This document shows, piece by piece, positions 15,592-24,969 of a stretch of DNA of 64,000 nt. The DNA comes from Alphaproteobacteria bacterium (GTDB lineage Bacteria; Pseudomonadota; Alphaproteobacteria; Caulobacterales; Caulobacteraceae). The position numbers and the translations under genes were made by a program. Where the stretch lies: positions 62,001 through 126,000 of the forward strand of contig JAHJME010000027.1 in the NCBI GenBank assembly GCA_018821435.1. Reading direction: 5' to 3'. The notes beneath the pieces are model-generated. The model saw only the letters and a list, made by a program, of their open reading frames with translations. It did not search any database and was not told the origin of the DNA. Each line of letters begins with the position of its first letter. Position 1 is the first letter of the stretch.

Positions 15592-15747
15592 CCTTCTCCC
15601 CTTGTGGGAGAAGGCGGCCCGCGCAGCGGGTCGGATGAGGGCTCTCGCCGACCTCTCGATGGACACGAAAAAGGGGTCGCACCATCGTCGGTGCGACCCC
15701 TCATCCGTCAGCCTTCGGCTGCCACCTTCTCCCGCAGGGGGAGAAGG
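15592..15747. repeat. Two inverted copies of a structured intergenic repeat
   Basis: Copy A (15592-15641, plus) begins CCTTCTCCCCTTGTGGGAG and ends GATGAGGG. Copy B (15697-15747, read on the minus strand) begins CCTTCTCCCCCTGCGGGAG and ends GATGAGGGG. Both form hairpin 1 from CCTTCTCCC/GGGAGAAGG. In both a second small hairpin precedes the conserved GGATGAGGG end: GCCCGC-GCA-GCGGGT in A and CAGCC-GAA-GGCTG in B, so the paired bases differ while pairing is kept. Repeats of this type occur between genes in many alphaproteobacteria. Confidence 0.75.
15668..15700 (-). terminator. Intrinsic terminator on the minus strand
   Basis: Perfect 11-bp arms GGGGTCGCACC (15673-15683) and GGTGCGACCCC (15690-15700) with a 6-base loop, followed on the minus strand by TTTTT (15672-15668). 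It would stop transcripts coming from the 97-residue gene upstream on that strand. Confidence 0.8.
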
Positions 15748-15761
15748 ACGCCGCGGCGAAT

Positions 15762-16055
15762 TTAGGCGCGTTCGCCCGTGAGGGCGGCGTTGCCGAACAT
15801 GCCCAGCTTGCAGTTGCCGGTCATCTTGTCGCCTTCGACCTTGGCCGAGAATTCGAGCTTCATCGGCATCGGGTTGGTGATGTCGGTGCTCCAGGTCAGG
15901 GTGTCGCCGTCGATCTTGCCGGTGACTTCCTGCGCGCCCATTTCCGAATCGACCTTACCCGTGAAGGTGTCGCCGGCGGTGGCGATGGACACCGCCATCG
16001 TGCGGGCGCCCATGGGCGTGTTGATGGTGACTTTCCAGTTGCCGTCCGCGGACAT
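15762..16055 (-). CDS. Small conserved beta-rich protein of unknown function
   Basis: 97 residues (MSADGNWKVTINTPMGARTMAVSIATAGDTFTGKVDSEMGAQEVTGKIDGDTLTWSTDITNPMPMKLEFSAKVEGDKMTGNCKLGMFGNAALTGERA). Alternating strands with the pattern G-D-TF-G...EVTGKIDGDTL-W...KVEGDKMTGN suggest a small lipocalin-like barrel. There is no signal peptide. I recognise the pattern as a conserved alphaproteobacterial protein without known function. Confidence 0.7.
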   Translation of the reverse strand: MSADGNWKVTINTPMGARTMAVSIATAGDTFTGKVDSEMGAQEVTGKIDGDTLTWSTDITNPMPMKLEFSAKVEGDKMTGNCKLGMFGNAALTGERA

Positions 16056-16145
16056 TCGTCCCTCCCAAAAAATTGCGCCGCCACCTAAGCCCGGAAGGCG
16101 AGACGGTGCAAGAGTGACGCGGGCGTCACTTTTGTGTCTGGACCG

Positions 16146-17282
16146 TTACTCGGCCGCCTCGAGCAGCTTCGCGGCCGCCAGTTCGGCGGCGCGCGCTTCG
16201 ACCAGGGCGACGATGTGGTCGACCATGCCGTCGTTGTCCTGCTTGTGGTCGGGCTTGCCGGCCACATAGACCATGCCCGCGCCTTTGCCGCCGCCGGTGA
16301 AGCCCAGGTCGGTCATCAGCGCCTCGCCCGGCCCGTTCACCACGCAGCCGATGATCGAGAGGCTCATGGGCTGGGAAATGTGGGCGAGGCGGGTTTCCAG
16401 CGCCTCCACGGTCTTGATCACGTTGAAGCCCTGCCGCGCGCAGGACGGGCAGGCGATGATGTTCACGCCGCGGTGGCGCAGGCCCAGCGACTTCAGGATG
16501 TCGAAGCCGACCTTGATCTCCTCGACCGGGTCGGCGGCCAGGCTGACGCGGATGGTGTCGCCGATCCCCGCCCACAGCATCGCGCCGATGCCGATGGACG
16601 ACTTCACGGTCCCGGTGCGCAACGCACCGGCCTCGGTCACGCCCAGGTGCAGAGGACAGTCGATGACCTCGGCCAGCTGCTGGTAGGCGGCGACGGTCAT
16701 GAAGGGGTCGGACGCCTTCACGCTGATCTTGAACTCGTGGAAGTCGTGGTCCTGCAGGATGCGGGCGTGGCGAAGGGCGCTCTCGACCATCGCGTCGGGA
16801 CAAGGCTCGCCGTACTGCTCGAGCAGGTCGCGCTCCAGGGACCCGGCATTGACGCCGATGCGCATGGAGCAGCCGTTGTCGCGGGCCGCCTGGATCACGT
16901 CGCGCACGCGGGACGCATTGCCGATGTTGCCGGGATTGATCCGCAGACAGGCCGCGCCAGCCTCGGCGGCCTCGATGCCGCGTTTGTAGTGGAAATGGAT
17001 GTCGGCCACGAGCGGGACCTTGGATGCGCGAGCGATCTCGCGGAACGCCGCCGTCGACGCCTCGTCGGGACACGAGACGCGGACGATGTCGGCGCCGGCC
17101 TCCTCCAGCTGGCGGATCTGTTCGATGGTGGCCTTGGCGTCGGCCGTCAGCGTGTTGGTCATCGACTGGACGGTGATCGGCGCGTCGCCGCCCACCTCGA
17201 CGTTACCGACGCGGATCTTGCGGCTCTGGCGGCGGTGGATCGCGCGCCAGGGGCGGACGGCGGTGTGGGCTTCGGCGGTCAT
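16146..17282 (-). CDS. ispG: 4-hydroxy-3-methylbut-2-enyl diphosphate synthase (GcpE)
   Basis: 378 residues. It catalyses the penultimate step of the MEP isoprenoid pathway, turning methylerythritol cyclodiphosphate into HMBPP with a 4Fe-4S cluster and flavodoxin or ferredoxin as reductant. The TIM-barrel part shows [30 protein letters not shown] and [10 protein letters not shown]. The cluster ligands appear in [13 protein letters not shown] (CxxC) and in [11 protein letters not shown] (third Cys and Glu). It lies downstream of the RodZ-like gene, a common alphaproteobacterial order. Confidence 0.95.
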   Translation of the reverse strand: MTAEAHTAVRPWRAIHRRQSRKIRVGNVEVGGDAPITVQSMTNTLTADAKATIEQIRQLEEAGADIVRVSCPDEASTAAFREIARASKVPLVADIHFHYKRGIEAAEAGAACLRINPGNIGNASRVRDVIQAARDNGCSMRIGVNAGSLERDLLEQYGEPCPDAMVESALRHARILQDHDFHEFKISVKASDPFMTVAAYQQLAEVIDCPLHLGVTEAGALRTGTVKSSIGIGAMLWAGIGDTIRVSLAADPVEEIKVGFDILKSLGLRHRGVNIIACPSCARQGFNVIKTVEALETRLAHISQPMSLSIIGCVVNGPGEALMTDLGFTGGGKGAGMVYVAGKPDHKQDNDGMVDHIVALVEARAAELAAAKLLEAAE

Positions 17283-17328
17283 GGCGTGGGGAAAATAGTC
17301 CCTCCCGAGCGGAAACCCAACTGCGAGC

Positions 17329-18522
17329 TTAAGGCGCGGGCGGTCGCGCCGCCGGCGGCGGGGGGCGGATGAGGGGCGGGGCGGCGACCGGGGCAGGCGC
17401 TGCGGTGGCGGGACGAGGGGGGGCGGCGGATGCCGTCGGCGTGGTCCCTAGCTTCGAAGCCAGCACCTGCTGGGCCGGCAGGACGCCCCGCGACTGTCCC
17501 GCCACGAAGACCTGGAAGTCGTGCGGGGCCGAGACGTCCAGGGTCAGGCCGGCCAGCTGCGGCACCCGATAGGCCTCGCCCTTGGCCAGCTGGCGGGCGA
17601 AGTAGACCGAACCGTCGGGCCCCCGCACGATCAGGGCGCCGGCCTTGATCGCCTGGACCGTCACCACCGAGACCTGCTTGGGATTGCCGGAGTCGTACAC
17701 TCGGCCCAGCGGCGCGAACGTCGCCGGCAGCGAGGCCAGGTCCACGGGCGGCGGCTCGCCCATGCGGGTGGCCGGCGGCGTCGGGGTGGCGGGTGCGTTA
17801 GGATCGGCTTTAAGGCCGGTGGAGGCGGCCAGGCCGGGGGTCTCGTACGGCGGCGGCGTGGTGGATTCCACGGGCGCGGGCAGGGGATAGCCCAGCTCCA
17901 TCGTCCCGGACTTGATCTGCTCCAGCGCCTTGGTGGTCTGGGCCTGGGGCGCCAGCGGCGGCGGCGGGGCGGCGGCCATCATCGCCCGCTGGGCCACGTT
18001 CCACAGCACGATGGCGGCGATGATCACCAGGGCGCCGATCAGGAACGCCGCGACGCGGGGGTCCTTCTCCTCGATCATGCCGACCGGGGCGCGCAGCGTC
18101 TCCTCCAGCACCGGCTCGTCGGACTTGAACCGCTCGATGGCCAGCTCGGGATCCAGACCCAGGAAGGTGGCGTAGGCGCGGATGTAGCCGATGGTGAACG
18201 GCCGCGAGGGCAGGGCGTCCAGCCGCATGTCCTCGATGGCTTCCAGATAGGCGCGCCGTACGCGGGTGCGGTCGGCCACGTCCACCAGGGTCAGCCCCTT
18301 GTCCAGGCGCGCGGCCTTCAGCGCCTCACCCAGGGTGTCGTGCAGCATCAGCGGGTCGAGCGGGGCCGCCGGACCCTCCGGCGCGGCGGCGGCCTGCGGC
18401 GCGGCCTCGGGCGCCCCACGCAGGTTCATCAGCGCGCGCATGCGGTCGCGGCCGGTGAGTTCGCCTGTCTTGGATGTGCGTTTGCGTAACACGCGGGTCT
18501 CGGGCGCTCCTGCCGTCGCCAC
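17329..18522 (-). CDS. RodZ-like helix-turn-helix membrane protein (DUF4115)
   Basis: 397 residues. The cytoplasmic N-terminal HTH ([65 protein letters not shown]) is followed by a single membrane helix ([21 protein letters not shown]), a Pro-rich periplasmic linker and a C-terminal DUF4115 domain ([45 protein letters not shown]). This is the architecture of RodZ, which links MreB to the cell-wall machinery and sets rod shape. The Pro-rich tail is long. It lies between ptsP and ispG on the same strand. Confidence 0.8.
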   Translation of the reverse strand: MATAGAPETRVLRKRTSKTGELTGRDRMRALMNLRGAPEAAPQAAAAPEGPAAPLDPLMLHDTLGEALKAARLDKGLTLVDVADRTRVRRAYLEAIEDMRLDALPSRPFTIGYIRAYATFLGLDPELAIERFKSDEPVLEETLRAPVGMIEEKDPRVAAFLIGALVIIAAIVLWNVAQRAMMAAAPPPPLAPQAQTTKALEQIKSGTMELGYPLPAPVESTTPPPYETPGLAASTGLKADPNAPATPTPPATRMGEPPPVDLASLPATFAPLGRVYDSGNPKQVSVVTVQAIKAGALIVRGPDGSVYFARQLAKGEAYRVPQLAGLTLDVSAPHDFQVFVAGQSRGVLPAQQVLASKLGTTPTASAAPPRPATAAPAPVAAPPLIRPPPPAARPPAP

Positions 18523-18550
18523 ACTCAGTGTCTAGGGATTCGGGCGAGTA

Positions 18551-20812
18551 TCAGACGGCGAGGGAGATTTTGCGCGCGAGGGTTTCAATCTCGTTCCGCA
18601 CGGACCCGGCCGAGGACTTGAGCAGGGCCGACACGCCGCGCCGCGCCGCCTCCCGATCGCACGACAGCACCATCTGCTTCACCGGACCGATGCCGGCGGG
18701 CGGCATCGACAGCCGCTCGAAGCCCAGGGCGGTCAGGGCGAAGGCCTCCAGCGGCCGACCCGCCATCTCGCCGCAGACGCTGACCGGCGTGCCCGTCTCG
18801 GCGCAGGCCCGCTGGATCGCCTCCAACGCCCGCAGCGCCGGCGGCGACAGGGGGTCGTAGCGGTCGGCCATCCGCGGGTTCCCGCGGTCGGCGGCGAACA
18901 GGTATTGCAGCAGGTCGTTGGTGCCGACGCTGACGAAGTCGGTCATCGGCAGCAGGGCGTCCAGGTGCCAGACCAGCGACGGCGCCTCGATCATCGCACC
19001 GACGTCCAGGCGGGACGGCGCGGGGCGGCCCCGGCGCTGGGCCCAGGCGACCTCGGTCTCGACCAGGGCGCGACCGGCGCGGAACTCGTCCACGCTGGCC
19101 ACCAGCGGGAACATGATGCGCAGCGGCCGGCCGCGCGAGGCGGCGATCAGGGCGCGGAGCTGCAGGCGCAGCAGGGCCGGACGGTCCAGGCCCATGCGGA
19201 TCGCCCGCCAGCCCAGCGCCGGGTTCTCCTCGCGCTCGGCCTCCATGTAGGGCAGCACCTTGTCGCCGCCGAGGTCCAGGGTGCGGAAGGTCACCGGCAG
19301 GTCGCCCGCCGCGTCCATCACTCGCGAATAGAGCGCCGTCTGGGCATTGAAGCGCGGCATCTCCTCCGAGACCATGAACTGGAACTCGGTGCGGAACAGG
19401 CCGATGCCCTCGGCGCCGGTCTCGCCCAGGCTTTCCAGGTCGACGTCCAGGCCGGCGTTCATCAGCAGCGTGATCTTCACCCCGTCGCGGGTGAAGGCGG
19501 GCGTGTCCTTAAGCGCCGCGAACTCGGCCTGCCGCTGCCGGCGCACGTCCATCCGCGCCTTGATGGCCGTGGCCACGTCGGGGCGCGGGCGCAGATAGGC
19601 CTCGCCGGTCTCGGCGTCGACGATGACCGGGTCGCCTTCCGAGACCTTGTCGCGCAGGCCGTTCAGGCGGCCGACGCAGGGGATGTCCAGGGCGCGGGCC
19701 ACGATGGCGGCGTGGCTGGCCGAAGAGCCCTCCTCCAGCAACAGGCCGCGCAGCTTGGTGCGGTCGTATTCCAGCAGGTCGGCGGGGCCCAGGTTCCGGG
19801 CGATCAGGATGGCGTTGTCGGGCAGGTCACGGGCCACGCTGCCGGCGCCGGACAGGTGGCGCAGCAGGCGGTCGTTCAGGTCTTCCAGGTCGTGCAGCCG
19901 CTCGCGCAGGTAGGGATCGCGGGCCTGGCCCAGGCGCGCGCGGTGCTCGGAGCGCACCCGCTCCACCGCCGCCTCGGCGGTCAGGCCGTTCTTCACCGCG
20001 TCCTCGAGACTGCGGTTCCAGCCCCGGTCGTGGGCGAACATCCGGTAGGTGTCGAGCACGTCGTACGAGGCGTCGACCAGGCCGTGCTGGCCCTCCAGCA
20101 TCTTGTCGATCTGGGCTTTCAGGCCGTCCAGGGCCGCCGCCAGCCGCGCTTCCTCGGCGACCACGTCGTCGGACAGCAGCTGGGACGAGGCGACGGGCGG
20201 CTCGTGCAGCACGGCCACGCCATAGGCCAGGCCCTCGGCGAACTTGGTGCCCTTCACCCGCTCCGGGCGGCGAGGCGCCAGTTCCACGCCCTCCAGCTCG
20301 CCCACGCTGATCAGTTCGCCGGAGGCCACCATCTCGGCCAGGACCATGGCGACGATCTGGATGTCCTCGACCTCGTCCTCGGAATAGACGCGCGCGGTGC
20401 GGTTCTGGACCGCCAGCACCCCGATCACCCGGCCGCCGCGCAGCAGCGGCACGCCCAGGAACGCGTGGTAGGGATCTTCGCCGGTTTCCGGCCGGTACGA
20501 GAACGCCGGGTGCTCGGGCGCGTCGGCCATGTTCAGCGGCCGGCCAAGGCGGATGATCTCGCCCACCAGCCCTTCGCCCGGCTTCATCCGCGTCACGTGC
20601 ACGGCGCCGGCGTCCAGGCCCTCGGTGGCGAACAGCTCCATCTCGCCGTTGGCGCGCCGCAGGTAGATCGAGCACACCTCGGCCACCATGGAGAGCGCGA
20701 TGGTGCGCACGACCATGTCCAGGCGTTGCTGCGCGGGGCCACCCCCGGCGAGCGCCTCGCGGATCTGCCGTAGCAGGCTCCGCTGACCACGTATGGCGAC
20801 AGGTGCGGCCAT
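18551..20812 (-). CDS. ptsP: Phosphoenolpyruvate-protein phosphotransferase with N-terminal GAF domain (nitrogen PTS enzyme I)
   Basis: 753 residues. A GAF domain (about 20-160: VVRTIALSMVAEVCSIYLRR...GVLAVQNRTARVYSEDEVEDIQIVA) precedes an enzyme I module: a helical HPr-binding part, the phosphohistidine swivelling domain GSSASHAAIVARALDIPCVGRL, and the PEP-binding TIM barrel (GAEGIGLFRTEFQFM, TFRTLDLGGDK, VSVCGEMAGRP). It starts the PTS-Ntr relay from PEP to NPr and EIIA-Ntr, which senses nitrogen and metabolic state. The position between lysC and prfA is the standard alphaproteobacterial arrangement. Confidence 0.94.
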   Translation of the reverse strand: MAAPVAIRGQRSLLRQIREALAGGGPAQQRLDMVVRTIALSMVAEVCSIYLRRANGEMELFATEGLDAGAVHVTRMKPGEGLVGEIIRLGRPLNMADAPEHPAFSYRPETGEDPYHAFLGVPLLRGGRVIGVLAVQNRTARVYSEDEVEDIQIVAMVLAEMVASGELISVGELEGVELAPRRPERVKGTKFAEGLAYGVAVLHEPPVASSQLLSDDVVAEEARLAAALDGLKAQIDKMLEGQHGLVDASYDVLDTYRMFAHDRGWNRSLEDAVKNGLTAEAAVERVRSEHRARLGQARDPYLRERLHDLEDLNDRLLRHLSGAGSVARDLPDNAILIARNLGPADLLEYDRTKLRGLLLEEGSSASHAAIVARALDIPCVGRLNGLRDKVSEGDPVIVDAETGEAYLRPRPDVATAIKARMDVRRQRQAEFAALKDTPAFTRDGVKITLLMNAGLDVDLESLGETGAEGIGLFRTEFQFMVSEEMPRFNAQTALYSRVMDAAGDLPVTFRTLDLGGDKVLPYMEAEREENPALGWRAIRMGLDRPALLRLQLRALIAASRGRPLRIMFPLVASVDEFRAGRALVETEVAWAQRRGRPAPSRLDVGAMIEAPSLVWHLDALLPMTDFVSVGTNDLLQYLFAADRGNPRMADRYDPLSPPALRALEAIQRACAETGTPVSVCGEMAGRPLEAFALTALGFERLSMPPAGIGPVKQMVLSCDREAARRGVSALLKSSAGSVRNEIETLARKISLAV

Positions 20813-20911
20813 CCTAGGCGAAAAATCCTCCCTTACCCTTTGCCGGGTCCCTAACAGTTTTATCTTTCAGAACCGAGACCTAAAGGCGAGTTCTGGGGCG
20901 TCGACTGCAAC

Positions 20912-20928
20912 TGCACAGTGGCTGTGCA
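20912..20928. promoter_or_regulatory. Perfect palindrome upstream of the P450 gene
   Basis: TGCACAG-TGG-CTGTGCA has 7-bp arms and lies 35 bases before the P450 start, in the gap between ptsP and P450. The spacing and symmetry fit a dimeric repressor operator; no regulator gene is next to it. Confidence 0.45.
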
Positions 20929-20963
20929 TGGCCAGATGGGAAGCCTCGCGCTAGAGTGCCAGC

Positions 20964-22340
20964 GTGTCCGACGCCGCCGTCCAGGACCCGTTATTGATCC
21001 CGCCGGCGGTGGAGCCGCCGGACGAGCCGCTGCCCTACTTCCACGCCCTGTGGAAGCTGATGGACAACCCCATCGAGGCCTGGCCGAAGGCGGTCTACGA
21101 GGAGCCGTTCTACCAGCGCGGCGATGAGCGCCAGACGTTCCTCTACGCGGCCGATCCGGCCATGCTGAAGGACATCCTGCTCGACAAGGCCGAGGCGTTT
21201 CCCAAGGACTGGATGTTCGACCGGGTGACCAAGCCGGCCCTGGGCGAGGGCCTGCTGACCGCGCATGGCGAGCACTGGCGCTGGCAGCGCCGCGCGGCCG
21301 CGCCGGGCTTCCGGCCCGACAACGTCGCCGCCATGACGCCCGCCATGGTCCAGGCGGCCGAGGCGGCCCTGGCCCGCTGGCGCGACAAGGGCGAAGGCGC
21401 GCGGCTGGACATCGCCACCGAGATGACCGGCATCACCTTCCAGGTGATCCTCGACACCATGCTGTCGGGCGGCGAGGGCATCGACGTGCCGGTCGCGGCC
21501 CAGAAGATCACCGACTACCTGGAGACCCTGGGCAAGATCACCCCCGCCGACCTGCTGCAGTGGCCGACCTGGACGCGGGTGGCCCTGGCCCCGCGCGGTC
21601 ACCGGGCGATGGTCTATCTCAAGGCCATGGTCGACCGCATGGTCGCGCGCCGCCGGGCCGAGGCCCAGCGCGACGATCTCGTCGACCTGTTGATGCGGGC
21701 CAAGGATCCGGAGAGCGGGCGCCAGATGGACGACGTCCTGCTGCGCGACAACCTGCTGACCTTCATTGGCGCCGGCCACGAGACCACGGCCCTCGCACTG
21801 ACCTGGTCGCTCTATCTGCTGGGCCTGAGCCCCGAGACCGCGGCGCGGGTGCGGGCCGAGATCGCCACAGTCGCCGGCGACGACAGCCTGACCCACGCCC
21901 ATGTGGAGCGCCTGACCTTCACCCGCCAGGTGGTGCAGGAGTCCATGCGCCTCTATCCGTCCCTGCCGCTGATGAGCCGGATGTGCGCCGAGGACACCGA
22001 GGCCGGCGGCCATCCGGTGAAGAAGGGGACCTTCGTCTTCCTGCCGATCTACGCCCTGCATCGGCACCGGCGCCTATGGCGCGACCCGGACGCCTTCGAT
22101 CCCGACCGCTTCGGCCCGGAGGAGAGCGCCGGGCGTCACCGCTTCGCCTACCTGCCGTTCGGCGGCGGCCAGCGCGTCTGCATCGGCCAGACATTCGCCC
22201 TGATCGAGGCCGTGGCGATCCTGGCCACCCTGGTGCGCGGCGCCACCCTGGAGCCCGATCCCGGCCACAGGATCCGGCCGGTCATGCGGGTATCGATGCG
22301 GCCCCAGGGCGGGATGCCGATGACGCTGCGGCTGCGCTAG
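20964..22340 (+). CDS. Cytochrome P450
   Basis: 458 residues from a GTG start (VSDAAVQDPLLIPPAVEPP). All P450 hallmarks are present: the oxygen-binding I helix FIGAGHETTALALTW, the K-helix ExxR in VQESMRLYPSLPL, the PERF-like DPDAFDPDRFGPEE, and the haem-binding loop FGGGQRVCIGQTFA with the axial cysteine. The lack of a membrane anchor indicates a soluble bacterial monooxygenase that needs separate ferredoxin and reductase partners, none of which are adjacent. The sequence style (CYP4/102-like HRHRRLWRDPDAF) suggests a fatty-acid or terpenoid substrate, which is inference. Confidence 0.92.
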   Translation: MSDAAVQDPLLIPPAVEPPDEPLPYFHALWKLMDNPIEAWPKAVYEEPFYQRGDERQTFLYAADPAMLKDILLDKAEAFPKDWMFDRVTKPALGEGLLTAHGEHWRWQRRAAAPGFRPDNVAAMTPAMVQAAEAALARWRDKGEGARLDIATEMTGITFQVILDTMLSGGEGIDVPVAAQKITDYLETLGKITPADLLQWPTWTRVALAPRGHRAMVYLKAMVDRMVARRRAEAQRDDLVDLLMRAKDPESGRQMDDVLLRDNLLTFIGAGHETTALALTWSLYLLGLSPETAARVRAEIATVAGDDSLTHAHVERLTFTRQVVQESMRLYPSLPLMSRMCAEDTEAGGHPVKKGTFVFLPIYALHRHRRLWRDPDAFDPDRFGPEESAGRHRFAYLPFGGGQRVCIGQTFALIEAVAILATLVRGATLEPDPGHRIRPVMRVSMRPQGGMPMTLRLR

Positions 22341-23585
22341 TCAGCCCTTCGGCGTCAGCTTGATGATCTGGCCGGCCGGGCCATCCTTCAGGACATAGAC
22401 CGCGCCGTCCGGACCCTGGCGGATGTCGCGCAGGTTCACCGGCCCGGGGACCTCCAGCCGCTCTTCGCCGACGACGTTCTCGCCCTTGAACGTCAGGCGG
22501 GTGATGAAGCCGCCGGACAGGCCCTGGGGCTGCTTGCCGGCGATCAGCAGGCTGCCTTTCCACGCCGGGAACAGGCTGCCCGTGTAGAAGATCATGCCGG
22601 ACGGCGCGATCGTCGGGTCCCAGTAGTAGAGCGGCTGCTCCATGCCGGGCCGCTGGGTCTCGCCGCCGGTGATCGGATTTTTTGCCGGCCCGTAGTTCAC
22701 GCCATAGCTGATCGTGGGCCAGCCGTAGTCCTTGCCCTTGCGGATGACGTTGACCTCGTCGCCGGACTGCGGCCCGAACTCGACCTCCCAGAGCTCGCCG
22801 GTCTGTGGGTGCAGGGCCGCGGCCTGGACGTTGCGGTTGCCGTAGCTCCAGATCTGCGGCTGGGCGCCGGCCTTGCCGACGAACGGGTTGTCCTTGGGCG
22901 TGGAGCCGTCGGGATTGATCCGCATGATCTTGCCCAGGCCGCTGGCCAGGTCCTGCGCCTGCTTCTGGCCGGCCGGGATCGAGCGCTCGCCCTGGGTCAC
23001 GAACAGTTTGCCGTCGCGGGCGAAGACCAGGCGCGAACCGAAGTGCAGCGGCGAGGCCAGCGACGGGGTCTGGCGATAGATCACCGTCAGGCCCTCGATC
23101 TTCGGCGTCGCGCCATCCACCAGCTTGCCGCGCGCCACGGCGGTATTGTTCGTCCCATCGGCCTGCGGCTCGGCGTAGCTCAGGTAGATCAGGCCGTTGG
23201 TCTTGAAGGCGGGATCCAGCGCCACGTCCAGCAGGCCGCCTTGGCCACCGGAGAACACGGCGGGGACGCCCGCGACCGGGGCTTCGGTCAGCGTTCCATC
23301 CTTGGCCACGACGCGCAGCTGGCCCAATCGGCGCTCGGTCACCAGCATCCGGCCGTCGGGCAGGAAGGCCAGGGACCAGGGATACTGCAGGCCCTGGGTC
23401 ACCACGCTGGTCTGGAAGGCGACGCCCAGCTTCTGCTCCGGCGCGCGGGTCTGGCCCGCGAAGGCCGGCTTGTAGGCGGTGATCGGCGGCCGGGTCTCGA
23501 CCGGCGCGGGCTGCGCGCAGGCGCTGGTGGCGGCAGCGACGGCGGCCGCCGTGAGAGCGATCTTCAAGCTCAGGGTCATCGACAT
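22341..23585 (-). CDS. PQQ-dependent soluble aldose sugar dehydrogenase (YliI-like)
   Basis: 414 residues. The N-terminus [28 protein letters not shown] has a lipobox-like TSAC, so it is probably a lipoprotein facing the periplasm. The six-bladed beta-propeller is typical of GSDH/Yli[105 protein letters not shown] and YGWPTISYG. It oxidises aldose sugars with PQQ. A divergent cytochrome c gene 108 bases away could accept its electrons. It abuts the convergent P450 stop. Confidence 0.88.
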   Translation of the reverse strand: MSMTLSLKIALTAAAVAAATSACAQPAPVETRPPITAYKPAFAGQTRAPEQKLGVAFQTSVVTQGLQYPWSLAFLPDGRMLVTERRLGQLRVVAKDGTLTEAPVAGVPAVFSGGQGGLLDVALDPAFKTNGLIYLSYAEPQADGTNNTAVARGKLVDGATPKIEGLTVIYRQTPSLASPLHFGSRLVFARDGKLFVTQGERSIPAGQKQAQDLASGLGKIMRINPDGSTPKDNPFVGKAGAQPQIWSYGNRNVQAAALHPQTGELWEVEFGPQSGDEVNVIRKGKDYGWPTISYGVNYGPAKNPITGGETQRPGMEQPLYYWDPTIAPSGMIFYTGSLFPAWKGSLLIAGKQPQGLSGGFITRLTFKGENVVGEERLEVPGPVNLRDIRQGPDGAVYVLKDGPAGQIIKLTPKG

Positions 23586-23692
23586 CTCCTGTTGGCCGCC
23601 GCCCCATTGGCGCCGCCGTCCCGCGCGTTATGTAGACCGCCTGCCTAGTGCCTCATCGACGGAGGGGGAAGGGGCCATTGGAGGACTGGGGA

Positions 23693-23983
23693 ATGCGTTT
23701 GAGAACGGTCGGCTCCCTCGCGGCGCTCGCCTTCGCGATGCTGGCGGCGCCGGCGTCGGGCGAGGCCGTGGCGCCCACGGTGCGCGGCGGGGCGATCTTC
23801 GCCGAGCGCTGCAAGGAGTGCCACGATCCGGGCGACGACCGGGCGCCGCCGCGCGCGGTGCTGGCGACGAAGACCGTCGACGAGATCGTCGCGGCCCTCA
23901 CCACCGGCCCGATGGCGCCGGTCGCCGAGGGGCTGACGCCCGACGACAAGCGTGCGGTCGCCACCTATCTCACGGCGAAATAG
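23693..23983 (+). CDS. Small periplasmic cytochrome c
   Basis: 96 residues from the ATG at 23693. The signal peptide MRLRTVGSLAALAFAMLAAPASGEA is followed by a single haem site, CKECH (GGAIFAERCKECHDPGDDRAPP), and a C-terminal methionine candidate (TTGPMAPVAEGLTPDDKRAVATYL) for the sixth ligand, matching one-haem class I cytochromes. Divergent from the PQQ sugar dehydrogenase, a natural electron donor for it. Confidence 0.85.
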   Translation: MRLRTVGSLAALAFAMLAAPASGEAVAPTVRGGAIFAERCKECHDPGDDRAPPRAVLATKTVDEIVAALTTGPMAPVAEGLTPDDKRAVATYLTAK

Positions 23984-24053
23984 GGCGCCGAAGCTGTTCT
24001 CGTACGGCACGCTACGGCTTCGACGCCCGGGTTCATGCGCCTGACCCACCTAC

Positions 24054-24151
24054 TCATCCCCGCGCATGCGGGGACCCAGGCTTTTCTTCCGCGCGGGCGT
24101 CCGATGTCTGAGCACAGCAGGAAGTCTGGGTCCCCGCACGCGCGGGGATGA
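24054..24151. repeat. Inverted pair of GC-rich intergenic palindromes
   Basis: TCATCCCCGCGCATGCGGGG followed by ACCCAG (left, from 24054) and the reverse-complement form CTGGGTCCCCGCACGCGCGG then GGATGA (right, 24126-24151) flank a 45-base spacer. Each arm is itself palindromic (CCCCGCGCATGCGGGG). The right copy ends 6 bases before the M24 peptidase stop. This is a familiar dispersed element of GC-rich alphaproteobacteria and may serve as a two-way terminator. Confidence 0.7.
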
Positions 24152-24157
24152 CTAGGA

Positions 24158-24829
24158 TTAGGTGCTGATCAGCAGATCCTCGTAGAACGCGCCGATCGGC
24201 CGGGTCGGGTGGGCGATCTGGATTTCCAGGATCCATAGGCCCGACACCGGCACGCCCTCGAAGTCACCCAGCGCGCCGGCCTTGTAGATGGCGTGCGGGA
24301 AGTCGCTGACCCGGTGGCCCTTCACCTCCCAGTTCAGCGTCCAGCCCTTGGCCTCGGTGCGGTCCTTGGCGAACCGGTAGAGCGCGTCGCCGGTGACGCC
24401 GTGGTCGCGCCATTGGCCGGCCACCTCGTGCCAGAGGTCGCGGCAGGCCTGGGCGCAGGCGTGCATCTCGGCGTCGTCGCCCACCACGAAGGTGTCGCCC
24501 GCATCGCCCTCGTGGCCGTCGAACACCGCGCCCAGGTCGACGAAGAAGATGTCGTTGGCCTGCAGCACATAGTCCGGCTGGTACTCGCCGTGGAAGGTCT
24601 CCAGCGTGCCCGGTCCGAACCGGACGACGTTCTTGTGCCAGAGCCGGTCCATACCCATCGCCTCCAGCACCTCCTGGGCGATCTCGTCGCCCCGACCTTC
24701 GGTCACGCCGGGCCGGATCTCGGCGGCGATTCGGCGGACCGCTTCGAAGGTCAGGTCTCGCGCGCCGACCATGGCGGCCAGGGAAAACGTCTCGCCGACG
24801 GCTTCGCGGCGGGGGTTGGGATCGGACAT
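24158..24829 (-). CDS. M24 family metallopeptidase-like protein (aminopeptidase P fold)
   Basis: 223 residues, consisting of the catalytic pita-bread domain alone. The five metal ligands of the family can be placed: Asp in IFFVDLGAVF, Asp in EGDAGDTFVVG, His in VKGHRVSDFPHAIYK, Glu in LWILEIQIAHP and Glu in GAFYEDLLIST. It would be a cytoplasmic Xaa-Pro-type peptidase or a related creatinase-like enzyme. The substrate domain normally in front is absent, so this is a short form. Confidence 0.82.
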   Translation of the reverse strand: MSDPNPRREAVGETFSLAAMVGARDLTFEAVRRIAAEIRPGVTEGRGDEIAQEVLEAMGMDRLWHKNVVRFGPGTLETFHGEYQPDYVLQANDIFFVDLGAVFDGHEGDAGDTFVVGDDAEMHACAQACRDLWHEVAGQWRDHGVTGDALYRFAKDRTEAKGWTLNWEVKGHRVSDFPHAIYKAGALGDFEGVPVSGLWILEIQIAHPTRPIGAFYEDLLIST

Positions 24830-24969
24830 CTGCGGCTCGGGTTTGATGATGATATAAAGATATCCTTATGTCGCTTCCGAGCGGCGCGCCAGGGGTCGTC
24901 GGCGACGGCTTGAGCTTGCGCGACGCCGGGCGCATCGTCGCGGCAACGATAAGGGACGGGGGAATCGAG

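Noticed and set aside
18905..20773. 622-codon plus frame opposite ptsP
   Set aside because: A GC-rich shadow made of His/Gln/Gly/Ala-rich sequence; ptsP on the other strand has every expected motif.
24054..24151. Terminal inverted repeats of an insertion sequence
   Set aside because: The 45-base interior has no transposase and there are no target duplications; the pair fits a dispersed palindromic element.
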